Shown here: piece after piece, positions 63,023-64,000 of the stretch | How the letters are laid out: each line of letters begins with the position of its first letter | Numbering within the stretch: the stretch's first letter is position 1 | Assembly: GCF_023283825.1 (NCBI RefSeq) | Contig: NZ_JAKILD010000024.1 | Coordinates: 1 to 64,000 of the forward strand | Reading direction: 5' to 3' | Length of the DNA: 64,000 bases | From: Shewanella olleyana | GTDB lineage: Bacteria; Pseudomonadota; Gammaproteobacteria; Enterobacterales; Shewanellaceae | The notes under the pieces: model-generated | Told to the model about the DNA's origin: nothing | The model's database searches: none | What the model saw: only the letters and a program-made list of their open reading frames with translations | Position numbers and translations under genes: made by a program

Positions 63023-63208
63023 CTAAGGTGTGCGCGAAGCTAAATCAGCTAAGTGCGCGATTTTCTCTTCTCGGCTCATTTTATGCCAAGCCAATATCTC
63101 TTTATGCGTGCGATGACAGCCTAAACAGACATCCTGCAAATCGAGGCAGCAATTGGCCACACAAGGTGAACGAGGTTCATTCAGACCAGACTGCATACTC
63201 ATTCCCAT
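63023..63208 (-). CDS. DUF1289 small cysteine-rich protein
   Basis: 61 residues with the DUF1289 pattern: SPCVANCCLDLQDVCLGCHRT near residues 14-34, then EILAWHKMSREEKIAHL. The four or five cysteines probably bind metal or a Fe-S cluster; function unknown. Three Met codons lie at the start (63208, 63202, 63196), any of which could be used. Its 5' end overlaps the VOC gene by 32 bases. Confidence 0.85.
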   Translation of the reverse strand: MGMSMQSGLNEPRSPCVANCCLDLQDVCLGCHRTHKEILAWHKMSREEKIAHLADLASRTP

Positions 63209-63527
63209 TTATATCTGCAAAGTGAAAACGCTTGCCACCAGGAAAGCTAAATACGGGTTTAAGGATTGCGCCACCAGCGGCCAATACTTTTCGTTCACTT
63301 GTTTCAAGGCATTGACTATAAAGTACAATCAATGGGCAACCTACCCCTAGAGTAAACCCCTGCTCTGCTTGGTAAAAACCACCATCAATACCAACATCTA
63401 AAAAACAACTATATTCAGGGCCATAATCTTTAAAATGCCAGCCAAACACTTCGGTAAAAAATGCCTTTGTCTTAACTAAATCTAATGCAGGTATTTCTAA
63501 GTAGTTAATTTTATGATGTTTAGACAT
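63177..63527 (-). CDS. VOC (glyoxalase/bleomycin-resistance) family protein
   Basis: 116 residues from the ATG at 63527 with a GGGG site; an in-frame start four codons upstream exists. The strand pattern INYLEIPALDLVKTKAFFTEVFGW, central GGFYQAEQG and terminal FHFADINGNEYAVWSE is that of one VOC module pair. Metal ligands are only partly present, so it may be an isomerase, dioxygenase-like enzyme or a binding protein. Substrate unknown. Confidence 0.87.
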   Translation of the reverse strand: MSKHHKINYLEIPALDLVKTKAFFTEVFGWHFKDYGPEYSCFLDVGIDGGFYQAEQGFTLGVGCPLIVLYSQCLETSERKVLAAGGAILKPVFSFPGGKRFHFADINGNEYAVWSE

Positions 63528-63789
63528 AAGTAACCCCATATGTGATTAACAGATCTGTACCGCTACAACCCAAGCGACCTTACTTGAAAATAGAGGAATA
63601 TAGGTAGGATGTCGAACTAGCAGCGTAACTAGCGATAATGAAAACCTAATTTATAAGCGATAGATTTATAAGCGATAGATTTGTGGCTGGCTTTAGTCCT
63701 TAAACCTGAAACTAGAACTAAAGCCTAAAGCCACAACGCTAATACTAACTGCACTCTTACTTCACACTCACTTCATAACATTGGGTTAA

Positions 63790-64000
63790 TTAAGATTGAA
63801 GTACAGCAGCTAAAGCACCAATTAAGCCGCCAAATACACCACCCCATACCACTAACCAACCTAGATGCTTGCGGATCATTTCTTGAATTATATCCTTCAC
63901 CATAACTGGGGTTAATTCATCAAGACGTTGATCGACAATATTCGAGACCTTGCCTTGTAAGTCTGCCATTACATTAGGTTGCTCAAGCTCATTGATTAAA
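63790..64000 (-). CDS. DUF445 family membrane protein, C-terminal part
   Basis: The frame enters from the right edge and ends at a TAA at 63790-63792, giving 69 residues: LINELEQPNVMADLQGKVSN, DQRLDELTPVMVKDIIQEMIRKHLGW, then a terminal hydrophobic segment LVVWGGVFGGLIGALAAVL. The HLGWLVVWGGVFGG tail is typical of DUF445 proteins. The rest of the gene lies outside the window. Function unknown. Confidence 0.8.
   Translation of the reverse strand, partial: LINELEQPNVMADLQGKVSNIVDQRLDELTPVMVKDIIQEMIRKHLGWLVVWGGVFGGLIGALAAVLQS

Noticed and set aside
1..64000. tRNA or rRNA genes
   Set aside because: No cloverleaf with conserved T-loop (GTTCRANNC) in context and no rRNA sequence was recognised on either strand by eye.

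Overview
The window looks like chromosomal DNA of a Shewanella-type marine gammaproteobacterium. This is inferred from gene order and protein families: a gltA / sdhCDAB-sucABCD block, msbA-lpxK-ycaR, lolCDE, mfd-csiV, DUF3624 and DUF1289 proteins, moderate-to-low GC, and an integron-type cassette cluster. No database search was possible, so the genus is an inference.

Layout. (1) 1-11.5 kb: TCA-cycle block. gltA reads rightward; sdhCDAB and sucABCD read leftward from a shared divergent region. Hairpins sit between sdhB and sucA and between sucB and sucC, and a strong terminator follows sucD. (2) 11.5-12.8 kb: a long AT-rich gap without a convincing gene. (3) 12.8-18.2 kb: one tightly overlapping leftward operon with an ABC ATPase, three paralogous HlyD/MacA-like adaptors and one MacB-like permease. 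(4) 18.4-28.8 kb: an Asp/Glu racemase-family protein with only one catalytic Cys, a GNAT protein, an RND efflux operon (one lipoprotein adaptor, two RND permeases) and a periplasmic metallo-beta-lactamase-fold protein. (5) 28.9-34.5 kb: comEC, msbA, lpxK and ycaR (lipid A/LPS export and DNA uptake). (6) 34.5-39.3 kb: small conserved genes (DUF2062, DUF3624, GNAT), a LysR regulator divergent from an MDR oxidoreductase, a 13-bp minisatellite, and a DUF924 gene broken by a 14-bp tandem duplication.

(7) 39.5-44.8 kb is the accessory region. Several attC-like recombination sites, all in the same orientation, flank leftward gene cassettes (pRiA4b ORF-3-like protein, an 86-residue unknown, a small membrane protein, a collagen-repeat lipoprotein). 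No integrase gene is visible, so this is a cassette cluster lacking an integrase (CALIN). It is interrupted by two copies (one truncated) of a Y1/HUH transposase with REP-like end repeats, and by an IS91-family relic.

(8) 45-64 kb returns to core genome: lolCDE, a PilZ-domain protein, mfd-csiV, nagZ, sdaA, a NagD-like HAD phosphatase, an M28 lipoprotein peptidase, asnB, small membrane and GNAT genes, a VOC protein overlapping a DUF1289 gene, and the end of a DUF445 membrane protein.

The most interesting parts are the cassette cluster with its size-variable collagen-like lipoprotein, the three-adaptor ABC exporter operon, and the repeat-driven frameshift in the DUF924 gene.
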